From Burhinus oedicnemus (lineage: Eukaryota > Chordata > Aves > Charadriiformes > Burhinidae): 64,000 nt of DNA. The stretch is from contig VFFE01007256.1 of assembly GCA_008921705.1 (NCBI GenBank), positions 1,011,326 to 1,075,325 of the forward strand, given 5' to 3'. Positions 60,401 through 64,000 of this stretch are shown piece by piece (position 1 is the stretch's first letter; every line of letters begins with the position of its first letter). Position numbers and translations under genes: made by a program. Below the pieces are notes generated by a model. The model saw nothing but the letters and a program-made list of their open reading frames with translations, was not told where the DNA came from and searched no databases.

Positions 60401-63056
60401 GGGTTATCTTCCGGTAATTGTCTCGGAAGCTGCTTCAGCATGCAGATAAGGGGGAGCTGGTGGCAGCTGGGAGCATCCCGTGCTTGGTCCCGGTGTAACC
60501 TTGCCTACTGTGTGCTAGGAGGGAAGTAGCAGGTTTGTTTTTTGGGCTGGCTGCTCCTCTGCCCTGCACCCTCCCACAGTCAGAGTGAGCACGAGTTGGT
60601 GGCTCCTTGGGAGACCCTTCCTAGGATGGGATTGCGCTTGCCCTCTGGGGGATAAAGCCAGAGCAGCCTCTGCGTCCTCCTTCAGTTTGCTGTCTAGCCT
60701 GCCTTGAGCTTCTTGTCATGCCAGCAGGCTTTTCCCAGATCTCCAAGAAGCGTGGACGCTCTAGAAAAATTTGGAAAGTCCCTTTCCATGGAGTGGTGGG
60801 GGTGTTTGAGAGCTCTGCCCTTGGGGCACGTGCAGGGGACGCAGTTGCTGGCAGGGTGGTGGCACCCAAAGGTTGCCCTCCTGACATCCCCGCCCCGATG
60901 CCAGTGGCGGCTAAACCTGCTTTTGCCCTTTGCTGCCAGCCCGATCCTGGGTAGTGTGTCCTCCGTGCCAGGCTTCTCAGGCAGAAGGGTGTTGCGGGAG
61001 GGATGCAAGCCCATGTGGCGGTGAGCAGCGGCCCTCTCGGTGTGGGGGTGTGCAGAGCATCTGTGTCCCCGGCAGGGTTTGGGATGATTTGGCTGGGGTC
61101 AGGAGTTGTAGCACCCTGCTCAGCAGCTTTCCAGGGGAAACAGCCCTTCTGTACCAAAGAGAGGTTATGGAGCAGCTGTACCCACTCCTGAAGGATGCTA
61201 CTGTGGGATATAAGAGCTCATGGGCATCCTGGGGCAGAATGAGCTGCACCGCAGATGCTGTGGTCCACCCCAGTGTGGGGCGAGAGGTGCAGAGCGGGAT
61301 GAAGCTCACCTCCCTCTGCTGGGAGCTCTATAGAACCCCGGTGCAGGTTGACGAGTGCAAAAGTGCTGCTTTGGTATCAGAATTCAGCTTTCTTATAAAA
61401 TAAGCCTTGCCCATGCCTGGCTGCTTCTGTGTTGCCCTCTGCTACCAGGAGAGCAGGCGGGGGCACTGGGTGCCCCTCAATGTGTGGCTGCCAGAGTCAG
61501 TGGGGGTCTGGTGACCTCCGCATTAAGCAGCTGACACTGCCTGGCGTGCGGCACCTCTTGATGTCCCACAGCAGGAGAAGGGGCTTCATGTGGAGTTTCT
61601 GTGTGCCACCTGACGGTTTTTGTGTATATCACCTTTATTCAATCTTTACGTAAAAATGCATTTGTGGCAGCTGGGTGCAGGAGAGGGATGCCCAGGCTGG
61701 AGAGTGAGGAAATGCCGAGCTGCAGGACCCCATAATCCCAGCCCCATGTGTGTTTGCACCGAGAGCCGCCTCTCCCTTTGCACGGCGAGGGGCTGGCTCT
61801 CAAACCCAGCCTGCAGCGCATTTCTTAGCAGCCTGTTGTGGCTGCTACCCCAGTGCGATGCAGCTCTGCAGGCCAGGTACAGCCTGCACGACCCCCCCCG
61901 CACTGCTGGGGCTCCACTCTGCAGTGAGCGCTGCTGAGCTGTGCTGCTGAGTTGCTCTGCTCCGGGTTGCACAAAAAAAAACCCAAAAACACCCACATGT
62001 AAACTGCTTGGTTGTGAAGAAGGCGCTCTATACAAGTCTTACAGCAGAGATAAGACTGGTCCCCTCTCACCGGGACGCAGGGTGTGCCCAGGGGACAAAA
62101 TCAAGGGTCCCGGGTGAGAGCTGCCGAGGTGGGCTGTGGCAGTGCCAGCAGCTTCCATGGTGCTGCAGTTGCTCGTCAACCAGCAAGCTTTCCCTGGTCA
62201 GCCCTGGGTAAGCAAGGCCGGTGCCTCCACCCTCTGCTTGCCAGCCTGACCTTTACACCCGACTGAAGGTCAGGCCGGCGCGACGGCAGGCGCTGACGTG
62301 GTGGCTGCTTCTGTCCAGCTGCCTGGCAGGGAGGTGGCAGTGGCTTCTGGAGGGTCCCCCGGCTCCTCCTGCAGGTTTCTGCCACCGGGATGTAGGAGCG
62401 AAAGGTGAACTCCTCCTCCTCCCTGCTCCCCTTCTGTGGGTGGGGGCCGTGCTTTGCCTCCCCCTTCCCCGTGCCTGCTGGGGAGAGAGGGGCTCTGCCG
62501 CTAGCAGAGCAGTGGGTGTGGACCCTCCCGATGGCTCTGGCCGGTGGGTGACAGTCTCCTGGAGGGGCTCTCTTTCTCTTTCTCAGCATGTTTTGAACTG
62601 CTCTGTAGGTCAGCAGCTTGCGGAGCCCTGCCCAGCCGTTTCCTCGCTCAGCTGCAGCTCGGTAGCGGTGGAGGTCTCAGCAGCCCTTGCCCGAGCTGCC
62701 TGTGTGGGGCTTTGGGGTGGGATTGGGAGTAGCCGGTGCCCTGTCTGCTCCAGATGCCCTGCCTGGACTCCCGCAGGGTGCTGCAGCCTCTGCGGCTTCG
62801 TCCTCCCTCCTGTGCAGGGACAGATGGGCTCATGGGCAAGACACGCCCACAGACAGGCATTCATTGCCTCTCTCGGCGCTACCCAGTTGTGCCCTGCTTG
62901 GGGGCAGCTCCTGCCTGTGCTGACCACCTCTCTCCCCACAGAGTACAGCCGCTTCGAGTCAAAGATCCACGACCTGAGAGAGCAGATGATGAACAGCAGC
63001 ATGAGCTCTGGTTCCGGCTCACTCCGGACAAGCGAGAAGAGATCTCTCTATGTCCG
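190..63056 (+). CDS. DLG3: DLG3 (SAP102) gene, 5' part: alternative N-termini, PDZ1-3 and start of SH3 linker
   Basis: Multi-exon gene for the synaptic MAGUK scaffold SAP102. Spliced in phase, the coding exons are either the L27 leader (190-205, 2269-2400, 9644-9792, 11437-11592) or the SAP102 head (25739-26059). These join an optional 39691-39744, then 47253-47303, 50357-50481, 50978-51147, 51530-51666, 51978-52122, 52277-52436, 56994-57150, 57597-57699 and 62942-63056. The paralogue is settled by residues that I recall as specific to DLG3: the MHKH...CCKCPEC head, [17 protein letters not shown] before PDZ1, [13 protein letters not shown] after PDZ1, and YASTFSALADN. DLG1, DLG2 and DLG4 differ at these places. 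The SAP102 form reaches residue 495 here. The SH3 and GK domains are not in the window, so the gene is cut by the window end and not broken. The family binds C-terminal class I PDZ ligands such as GluN2 subunits at the postsynaptic density. CDS identity is very firm; which isoforms are used in vivo is inference. Confidence 0.97.
206..2268 (+). other. Intron 1 of the L27-form transcript
   Basis: 2.1 kb of GC-rich sequence with no supported gene. The first 200 bases belong to the CpG island. A possible decayed CR1 fragment lies at about 2130-2225, just before the next acceptor. Confidence 0.7.
2130..2225 (-). mobile_element. Possible decayed CR1 LINE fragment
   Basis: The stretch starting at 'tctagagctggaaggcaact' resembles the reverse complement of an old CR1 3' region ('...aggactggaagggacct...ctgcact...'). 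The similarity is judged by eye and is weak, so this is tentative. Confidence 0.3.
2269..2400 (+). CDS. DLG3: DLG3 L27 domain exon
   Basis: This exon encodes residues 6-49 of the L27 form, from [16 protein letters not shown] through [12 protein letters not shown]. Acceptor ...ctctgcag|ac and donor ctgg|gtaagc give phase 1 on both sides. The pattern RAxxxLxxYxxxL...IxxVxxIFQSxLFQALLD is the L27 signature of the DLG1/SAP97 type. Together with the next exon it is about half identical over 55 residues to DLG1 L27 as I remember it. L27 modules form paired heteromeric helical bundles with CASK, MPP or other L27 proteins and help target the scaffold. Conserved hydrophobic positions, the IFQSxLFQAL core and correct splice phases make a functional exon much likelier than chance. 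Joining to the DLG3 body is inferred from strand, order and phase. Confidence 0.92.
3200..3272. repeat. T-rich low-complexity tract with interspersed G
   Basis: Runs of T broken by single G or GG, i.e. an A-rich CAAAA-like tract on the other strand, ending in a 13-T run followed by A5. It could be the tail of a decayed retroelement, but no body is recognisable next to it. Confidence 0.85.
4490..4511. repeat. (AC)n microsatellite
   Basis: Eleven uninterrupted AC dinucleotides, followed by CCCC. Confidence 0.95.
7110..7330. promoter_or_regulatory. Candidate intronic regulatory element
   Basis: An AT-richer island within GC-rich intron carries an MEF2-like A/T core (gctatttttataacc near 7226), 'tttgcatgaaaacaaag' and 'gtgacctcatg'. 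It has no open frame or repeat signature. A regulatory role is inferred only from motif density and contrast with its surroundings. Confidence 0.2.
9644..9792 (+). CDS. DLG3: DLG3 L27-form exon: end of L27 plus Pro/Ser/His-rich spacer
   Basis: The acceptor (tttttgcag|at) completes Asp50, and the exon reads [13 protein letters not shown], matching the last helix of DLG1 L27 (DIQEFYEVTLLDN as recalled). The remaining residues, about 56-99, form a low-complexity Pro/Ser/His/Thr spacer that ends in QNLPK before the donor (ccaag|gtaaga). Incoming phase is 1 and outgoing phase 0, which is what direct joining to the 39691 or 47253 exon requires. The spacer has no recognisable domain and is probably disordered. 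Confidence 0.88.
9851..9882. repeat. Two-copy 16-bp tandem repeat
   Basis: The unit ggaggcaaggggcacg occurs twice in direct succession, about 60 bases after the 9792 exon end. Confidence 0.8.
9935..10110. promoter_or_regulatory. Candidate TAAT-rich homeodomain-type element
   Basis: It contains the perfect 12-bp palindrome CTCATTAATGAG (9941-9952), then gttaattgaattactcctaa and a GGATTAG bicoid-type site around 10043, in locally AT-rich DNA next to the L27 spacer exon. The function is inferred from motifs only. Confidence 0.22.
11437..11592 (+). CDS. DLG3: Probable fourth L27-form exon, 52-residue linker
   Basis: The acceptor tttcag (11431-11436) and donor cccag|gtgagc bound an open 156-nt exon in phase 0/0. 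It encodes residues 100-151, beginning [13 protein letters not shown] and ending GSHSTLPQ. The final LPQ followed by the next possible residues ANPAP parallels DLG1, where I recall 'IPQ' directly before ANPPP. No domain is recognisable; the segment is Arg/Ser/Thr/Pro-rich and probably flexible. The KYRYQDED segment of DLG1, DLG2 and DLG4 linkers was not found in any frame. Support is splice signals, phase and position only, so this is less sure than the L27 exons. Confidence 0.62.
12945..13110 (-). mobile_element. Old CR1 LINE fragment
   Basis: The stretch from 'gtaggtatttatagatgcgt' through 'actaaacagattggc' and 'gaggcaggttgttcc' to 'ttcttttctgaagc' follows the reverse complement of the CR1 3' region shared by birds and turtles. 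It is diverged and 5'-truncated, with no open frame. Confidence 0.65.
18928..19226 (+). mobile_element. CR1 LINE, 5'-truncated 3' end
   Basis: The sequence matches the avian CR1 3' end: 'gataggacaagaggtaatgg', 'aggaacttctttcctttg', 'gaggctgcccagagaggtgg', 'gttggacgaaatgatctcc', then 'ccttccaaccccggtgattc'. It ends in a single GATTCTGTG-type terminal unit, as CR1 copies do. The open frame at 18891-19190 is the CR1 3' sequence read through and not a host gene. The copy is well preserved compared with the other CR1 pieces here, so it is younger. It lies next to the CpG island that begins at about 19235. Confidence 0.93.
19235..19570 (+). promoter_or_regulatory. Small CpG island with CCAAT and GC boxes
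   Basis: A dense CpG cluster contains an inverted CCAAT box (ATTGG at 19403-19407), a GC box (GGGGCGGGG at 19431-19439) and two TTTAA(A/G) motifs in GC-rich surroundings. No exon with a recognisable product follows; the nearest ATG frame (19626) has only 13 codons. It could be an alternative DLG3 promoter with a non-coding first exon, an enhancer, or the start of an antisense or non-coding transcript. Direction is not determined. Confidence 0.45.
21238..21278. repeat. Perfect 13-bp inverted repeat with 15-nt loop
   Basis: AGGAACCAACTGA (21238-21250) is exactly complementary to TCAGTTGGTTCCT (21266-21278). The hairpin lies in the intron with no repeat family recognised around it. Confidence 0.85.
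24790..24890 (-). mobile_element. Possible decayed CR1 fragment
   Basis: 'gcttctgaacttcctccagt' followed by 'gcctgagctgcactg' loosely matches the antisense CR1 pattern (gaacctcctccaa ... cagaactgcac). It is weak and based on eye alignment only. Confidence 0.28.
25510..25529. other. Assembly gap (20 N) in the 5' UTR
   Basis: Twenty N directly before the CTC repeat. Open frames crossing it are artefacts of translating N. Confidence 0.99.
25530..25588. repeat. (CTC)n / CT-rich trinucleotide repeat in the 5' UTR
   Basis: About eight perfect CTC units, one CTTCCTC interruption, four more CTC units, then CCGCTC units. It adjoins the gap, so the true length is unknown. It makes poly-Leu, poly-Ser or poly-Glu in spurious frames. 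Confidence 0.95.
25722..25730 (+). promoter_or_regulatory. Minimal upstream ORF (ATG GTG TGA)
   Basis: A complete two-codon uORF (Met-Val-stop) ends 8 nt before the SAP102 ATG at 25739, in a different frame. Such short uORFs can delay or reduce initiation at the main start; here that is inference. Confidence 0.6.
25739..26059 (+). CDS. DLG3: DLG3 SAP102-form first coding exon, zinc-binding head
   Basis: ATG at 25739 opens a 107-codon exon ending WYEQ at donor gagcag|gtacgg, phase 0. The head [18 protein letters not shown] carries four Cys (7, 8, 10, 13) and five residues of His/Lys before them. The same arrangement in mammalian SAP102 is known to bind zinc instead of being palmitoylated as in PSD-95. 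A Tyr/Gly-rich stretch (about 36-47) and a Pro/Ala/Lys-rich stretch follow, then [15 protein letters not shown] with two more Cys, also as in mammals. The exon is about 20 residues shorter than the mammalian one as recalled, through less of the Gly-rich part. The start is chosen by homology; no in-frame ATG lies upstream in the open frame. Confidence 0.97.
26198..26306. repeat. Degenerate 21-22-bp minisatellite, five units
   Basis: Successive units starting at 26198, 26220, 26242, 26264 and 26285 share the pattern gctggcrttgctcrgGCTGGCT with many substitutions. It starts about 140 bases after the SAP102 exon donor. Confidence 0.6.
27653..27676. repeat. G-run followed by A-run
   Basis: Seven or more G followed by about sixteen A; a homopolymer tract prone to length variation. 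Confidence 0.85.
29430..29441. repeat. Poly-G tract
   Basis: An uninterrupted G run of about twelve bases in intronic sequence. Confidence 0.85.
33295..33309. repeat. A15 homopolymer followed by G-rich sequence
   Basis: Fifteen A followed by G6CGGGC. No retroelement body with a target duplication was seen next to it. Confidence 0.9.
36112..36132. repeat. Poly-G run of at least 21 bases, truncated by a gap
   Basis: Twenty-one consecutive G run directly into the N gap; the true length is unknown. Confidence 0.95.
36133..36152. other. Assembly gap (20 N)
   Basis: Twenty N immediately after the poly-G run, a typical sequencing failure at a G homopolymer. Confidence 0.99.
38680..39080 (+). promoter_or_regulatory. 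CpG island upstream of the 18-residue cassette exon
   Basis: CpG-dense sequence with GC-box-like ggcgcgggcggggtgacg and a good donor-like GTGAGG at 38913 lies about 0.6 kb before the 39691 exon. In DLG2 and DLG4, alternative first exons are known before the homologous position. No start codon with a recognisable peptide is seen here, so an internal promoter with a non-coding first exon is only a possibility. Confidence 0.35.
39691..39744 (+). CDS. DLG3: DLG3 54-nt cassette exon (presumed I1 insert)
   Basis: The acceptor ctcctcacag and donor ctct|gtaagt bound 18 codons in phase 0/0: [18 protein letters not shown]. The segment aligns with the residues just before PDZ1 in DLG1 (ANPPPVLVNTDSL...), DLG2 ([13 protein letters not shown]...) and DLG4 (NSPPVIVNTDTL...), so it is a genuine family exon. 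In SAP102 an 18-residue N-terminal alternatively spliced insert named I1 is described at this place, reported to affect NMDA-receptor binding; length, phase and position agree. It can join to any of the upstream phase-0 ends (26059 or 11592) and to 47253 without a frame change. Confidence 0.95.
43413..43432. repeat. G-rich tract, possible quadruplex former
   Basis: Nineteen G in twenty bases, broken once by A, followed by GAGCGG. Confidence 0.85.
43894..43930. repeat. A-rich (CAAA)n-like tract
   Basis: Runs of A interspersed with single C, e.g. aaaaaacaaaaaacaaacaa; low complexity. Confidence 0.85.
45625..45740 (-). mobile_element. Decayed CR1 LINE fragment
   Basis: 'ctcatccttcttgaagcatg' followed by 'gtacccacaacagggcatgg' and 'ggtctcagcagggctgaacc' is the antisense form of a conserved CR1 stretch (ccttcttgaactgtggtgcccagaac...ctcaccag.gctgaa). 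It is diverged and has no open frame. Confidence 0.55.
47253..47303 (+). CDS. DLG3: DLG3 exon leading into PDZ1
   Basis: The 51-nt exon encodes [17 protein letters not shown] (residues 108-124 of the form without the cassette). Acceptor ccccag and donor agg|gtaagt, phase 0/0. YEEIVLER is the first beta-strand of PDZ1. The [11 protein letters not shown] wording matches DLG3; DLG1, DLG2 and DLG4 have Thr-containing versions (VNGTD/E..., EEITLER). Confidence 0.97.
47304..50356 (+). other. Intron before the PDZ1 core exon
   Basis: 3.1 kb of GC-rich sequence without a supported exon, repeat family or strong regulatory signature. Confidence 0.75.
50357..50481 (+). CDS. DLG3: DLG3 PDZ1 core exon, carboxylate-binding loop
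   Basis: This exon encodes residues 125-165 plus two bases of Gly166. It starts [12 protein letters not shown], with the GLGF carboxylate-binding loop at 128-131, and continues through [12 protein letters not shown] to MDGRL. Acceptor cccgcag; donor ctggg|gtgagt, outgoing phase 2. The motifs are intact, so PDZ1 should bind class I C-terminal ligands such as GluN2 or Kv tails, as the family does. Confidence 0.98.
50482..50977 (+). other. Intron within PDZ1
   Basis: 496 bases, mostly C-rich. A 23-bp-period duplication (50889-50929) lies just before the acceptor, and the acceptor has a short, G-interrupted pyrimidine tract. Confidence 0.8.
50889..50929. repeat. Two-copy tandem repeat, 23-bp period
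   Basis: ggccagaggagggtggca occurs at 50889-50906 and again at 50912-50929. Confidence 0.9.
50978..51147 (+). CDS. DLG3: DLG3 exon: end of PDZ1, PDZ1-PDZ2 linker, start of PDZ2
   Basis: The exon completes Gly166 and encodes residues 167-222: [18 protein letters not shown] with the class I ligand-reading His184 at the start of helix [10 protein letters not shown], then [15 protein letters not shown] and MKGPK. The RRRQPPPET linker is characteristic of SAP102. [11 protein letters not shown] is the first strand of PDZ2. PDZ1 and PDZ2 are joined by only a few residues, as in all DLG proteins, where they act as a tandem. The outgoing single G starts Gly223. Confidence 0.98.
51148..51529 (+). other. 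Intron at the start of PDZ2
   Basis: 382 bases of GC-rich sequence with loose repetition of 'agcagggtggccca' (about 51301 and 51397). No exon. Confidence 0.8.
51530..51666 (+). CDS. DLG3: DLG3 PDZ2 core exon
   Basis: The exon completes Gly223 and encodes residues 224-268. The GLGF loop (223-226) is followed by [16 protein letters not shown], then [16 protein letters not shown] and LQIGDRLLA. Acceptor ccctcag; donor gcg|gtaagc, outgoing phase 0. All PDZ2 landmarks are intact. PDZ2 is the main docking site for GluN2 C-termini in this family. Confidence 0.98.
51667..51977 (+). other. Intron within PDZ2
   Basis: 311 bases, nothing recognisable. An open frame reads straight through it, so retention would not stop translation at once, but both splice sites are good. 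Confidence 0.8.
51978..52122 (+). CDS. DLG3: DLG3 exon: end of PDZ2 and start of PDZ2-PDZ3 linker
   Basis: This exon encodes residues 269-316 plus one base of Thr317. [19 protein letters not shown] carries the ligand-reading His279, followed by [11 protein letters not shown] and [11 protein letters not shown]. Acceptor cggcag; donor agca|gtacgt. [15 protein letters not shown] is the DLG3 wording; DLG4 has VNSVGLEDVMHEDAV. Confidence 0.98.
52277..52436 (+). CDS. DLG3: DLG3 PDZ2-PDZ3 linker exon
   Basis: The exon completes Thr317 and encodes residues 318-369 plus two bases of Arg370. [19 protein letters not shown], then a Ser/Pro/Tyr-rich stretch with RYSPIPRHM and DEDFTR. The linker is flexible and separates the PDZ1-2 tandem from the PDZ3-SH3-GK module. 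RYSP is a Ser-Pro site also present in mammalian SAP102. The 154-nt intron before it (52123-52276) holds nothing of note. Donor acaag|gtgagt. Confidence 0.98.
52437..56993 (+). other. Intron before PDZ3
   Basis: 4.6 kb without a supported exon. A minus-strand open frame of 85 codons rich in Ala, Ser, Thr and Pro (53213-53470) has no homology that I recognise. No repeat family was identified. Confidence 0.7.
56994..57150 (+). CDS. DLG3: DLG3 PDZ3 first exon
   Basis: The exon completes Arg370 and encodes residues 371-422: [20 protein letters not shown] with the GLGF loop at 383-386, [18 protein letters not shown], then [10 protein letters not shown]. Acceptor ccttccag; donor ctcg|gtgagt, phase 0. 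The [17 protein letters not shown] string is nearly invariant among PDZ3 domains of the DLG family. PDZ3 binds neuroligin and CRIPT C-termini. Confidence 0.99.
57151..57596 (+). other. Intron within PDZ3, CpG- and ggtaccgg-rich
   Basis: 446 bases, very GC- and CpG-rich, with repeated ggtaccgg-like motifs between about 57388 and 57505. No exon is visible. Confidence 0.75.
57388..57505. repeat. Degenerate ggtaccgg-type minisatellite
   Basis: gggtaccgggg, ccggtaccgggg, gggtaccgcgggtaccggta and related motifs recur within about 110 bases at irregular spacing. Confidence 0.5.
57597..57699 (+). CDS. DLG3: DLG3 PDZ3 second exon
   Basis: This exon encodes residues 423-456 plus one base of Glu457: [20 protein letters not shown] with the ligand-reading His433, then [13 protein letters not shown]. 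Acceptor ccggcag; donor gaag|gtaccg, which is a GT donor with weak +3 to +6 bases. With the preceding exon the PDZ3 fold is complete. Confidence 0.98.
57700..62941 (+). other. Intron between PDZ3 and the SH3-linker exon
   Basis: 5.2 kb, CpG-rich for the first 300 bases and interrupted by a 20-N gap. I see no supported exon. A long minus-strand open frame (59136-60299) is judged accidental. A-rich tract 'caaaaaaaaaacccaaaaac' at about 61971. Confidence 0.7.
57796..57815. other. Assembly gap (20 N)
   Basis: Twenty N in GC-rich intronic sequence just after the PDZ3 exon. Confidence 0.99.
62942..63056 (+). CDS. DLG3: DLG3 exon: PDZ3 C-terminal helix and linker to SH3
   Basis: The exon completes Glu457 and encodes residues 458-494 plus two bases of an Arg: [18 protein letters not shown], then [20 protein letters not shown]. 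The YSRFE segment is the extra alpha-3 helix that packs on PDZ3 in DLG proteins. KRSLYVR leads directly into the SH3 domain (ALFDYD... in the family), whose exon lies after the window. Acceptor ccccacag; donor ccg|gtaagg, outgoing phase 2. Confidence 0.98.
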
Positions 63057-64000
63057 GTAAGGCTCAGCCCCTCCTGCCTGCCCCTGTGCTCCAGGCAGCC
63101 GGAGGCGGGTGGGATGGGTATATCCCCACAGGGTGGGACGGTTCAGCTGGGGCCATGCAGCACCTCTGCAGATGAGTGTTTTGGAGGCCAGGGAAGTGAG
63201 TGCGATCACTGCATCATGAAGCCTGGAGGGTGCCACAGGGAGAGCGGTGCTTTTGTGCTCGTTCCCCAGGGCTGGGTGCTTGGCACTCAAGTGCCTCTTC
63301 CGAGGCACAGAAAATTGGTTCTGTTTTACATCAAACCAGGACACCTGCTCCGCTTTGGAAAGCGCTGGTGTCTCGACAGAGCCCTGGGTGGCTGCTGACC
63401 AGGCTAACCCACTGGGGATCACTGGGAAATGGGGAAATGCCAGGCATCCAGTGCCACTTCTGCCTCGGGCACCTTGGGGCAGCATTCGGGGCGCTCTCCT
63501 CGAACCATTCCCTGCTAACAGGCTCTCCCCATCTCCTCCCGCCATTCCTGTGGCAGGATCTGCCTGGAAGGGAGATGTGCTCTTAGGAGGATTACTGCTC
63601 TGAGACCTCGATGCATTTTTGGTCCAGAGCCAGGCGTGGGGCAGGCAGGGGTTAAGCAGCCATGCAGCTCTAACTGCTGCAAGTCTTGCGTTGCCAGGGC
63701 AGGCCCTGCTTGCTGCCTGCCTCCTGCCACCTCCTGCCTGCCACAGCGCGACTGGGGTGACAGCTAATGAGTAATTTTAACTTGGTAATTAAAATAATCC
63801 TGTAAATCCTTGCTCTGCACAGCCTGTTGCGGGTGGGGGCTGGCAGGAGCAGGGGATGCTTCTCCTTCCCTGTGGGAAAGATGACAAGGGCCGAGGCTGC
63901 ATCAGCCTCAGCTTGCATCTCCTGCTGCATGGCTGCTCCATGCAGAGGGGCTTCAGGCTGCTACTGGACCCAGTGCAAGCCCGGCCTGGCAGGAGAGGAG
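63057..64000 (+). other. Intron before the SH3 exons, cut by the window end
   Basis: 944 bases without an exon. It contains an A/T-rich TAAT cluster at 63763-63803. Confidence 0.75.
63763..63803. promoter_or_regulatory. Candidate homeodomain-site cluster
   Basis: gctaatgagtaatttt, ttggtaattaaaat and aataatcc lie within about 40 bases of otherwise GC-rich intron. The function is inferred from motifs only. Confidence 0.22.

Noticed and set aside
1..64000. CRISPR arrays, tRNA or rRNA genes, prokaryotic operons, viral or toxin genes
   Set aside because: None seen; the window is an avian gene locus with intronic sequence.

Overview
The window is vertebrate nuclear DNA, almost certainly from a bird. 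CR1-type LINE fragments are scattered through it, it is GC- and CpG-rich, its exons are short with GT-AG introns, and there is no operon-like gene packing. It has three 20-N assembly gaps, at 25510-25529, 36133-36152 and 57796-57815. I find one gene, DLG3 (encoding SAP102, a synaptic scaffold of the MAGUK family), on the + strand. The window holds its 5' part: all alternative N-termini I could find, PDZ1, PDZ2, PDZ3 and the start of the PDZ3-SH3 linker. The SH3 and guanylate-kinase-like exons must lie beyond position 64000.

Layout. (1) 1-11592: a CpG-rich promoter and four exons (coding 190-205, 2269-2400, 9644-9792, 11437-11592) that encode an L27 N-terminus like that of DLG1/SAP97. Its phases all match the downstream exons. 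(2) 11593-25190: non-coding DNA with an old CR1 fragment, a younger CR1 3' end at about 18928-19226 and a small CpG island at 19235-19570. (3) 25190-26059: the main CpG-island promoter and the classical SAP102 first exon ([13 protein letters not shown]...), preceded by a two-codon uORF. (4) 26060-47252: long introns around a 54-nt cassette exon (39691-39744) that encodes the 18 residues [18 protein letters not shown], the presumed I1 insert. (5) 47253-52436: PDZ1, PDZ2 and the PDZ2-PDZ3 linker. (6) 56994-57699: PDZ3. (7) 62942-63056: linker towards SH3. All splice junctions that I checked are GT-AG and in phase.

The product clusters NMDA receptors and other PDZ ligands at excitatory synapses. 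The alternative 5' ends would decide whether the scaffold carries an L27 oligomerisation module or the Cys/His-rich zinc-binding head. The most notable observation is the L27-type leader of DLG3, because mammalian SAP102 is normally described as lacking L27. Everything else is intron or intergenic sequence with CR1 remnants, simple repeats and a few candidate regulatory elements.
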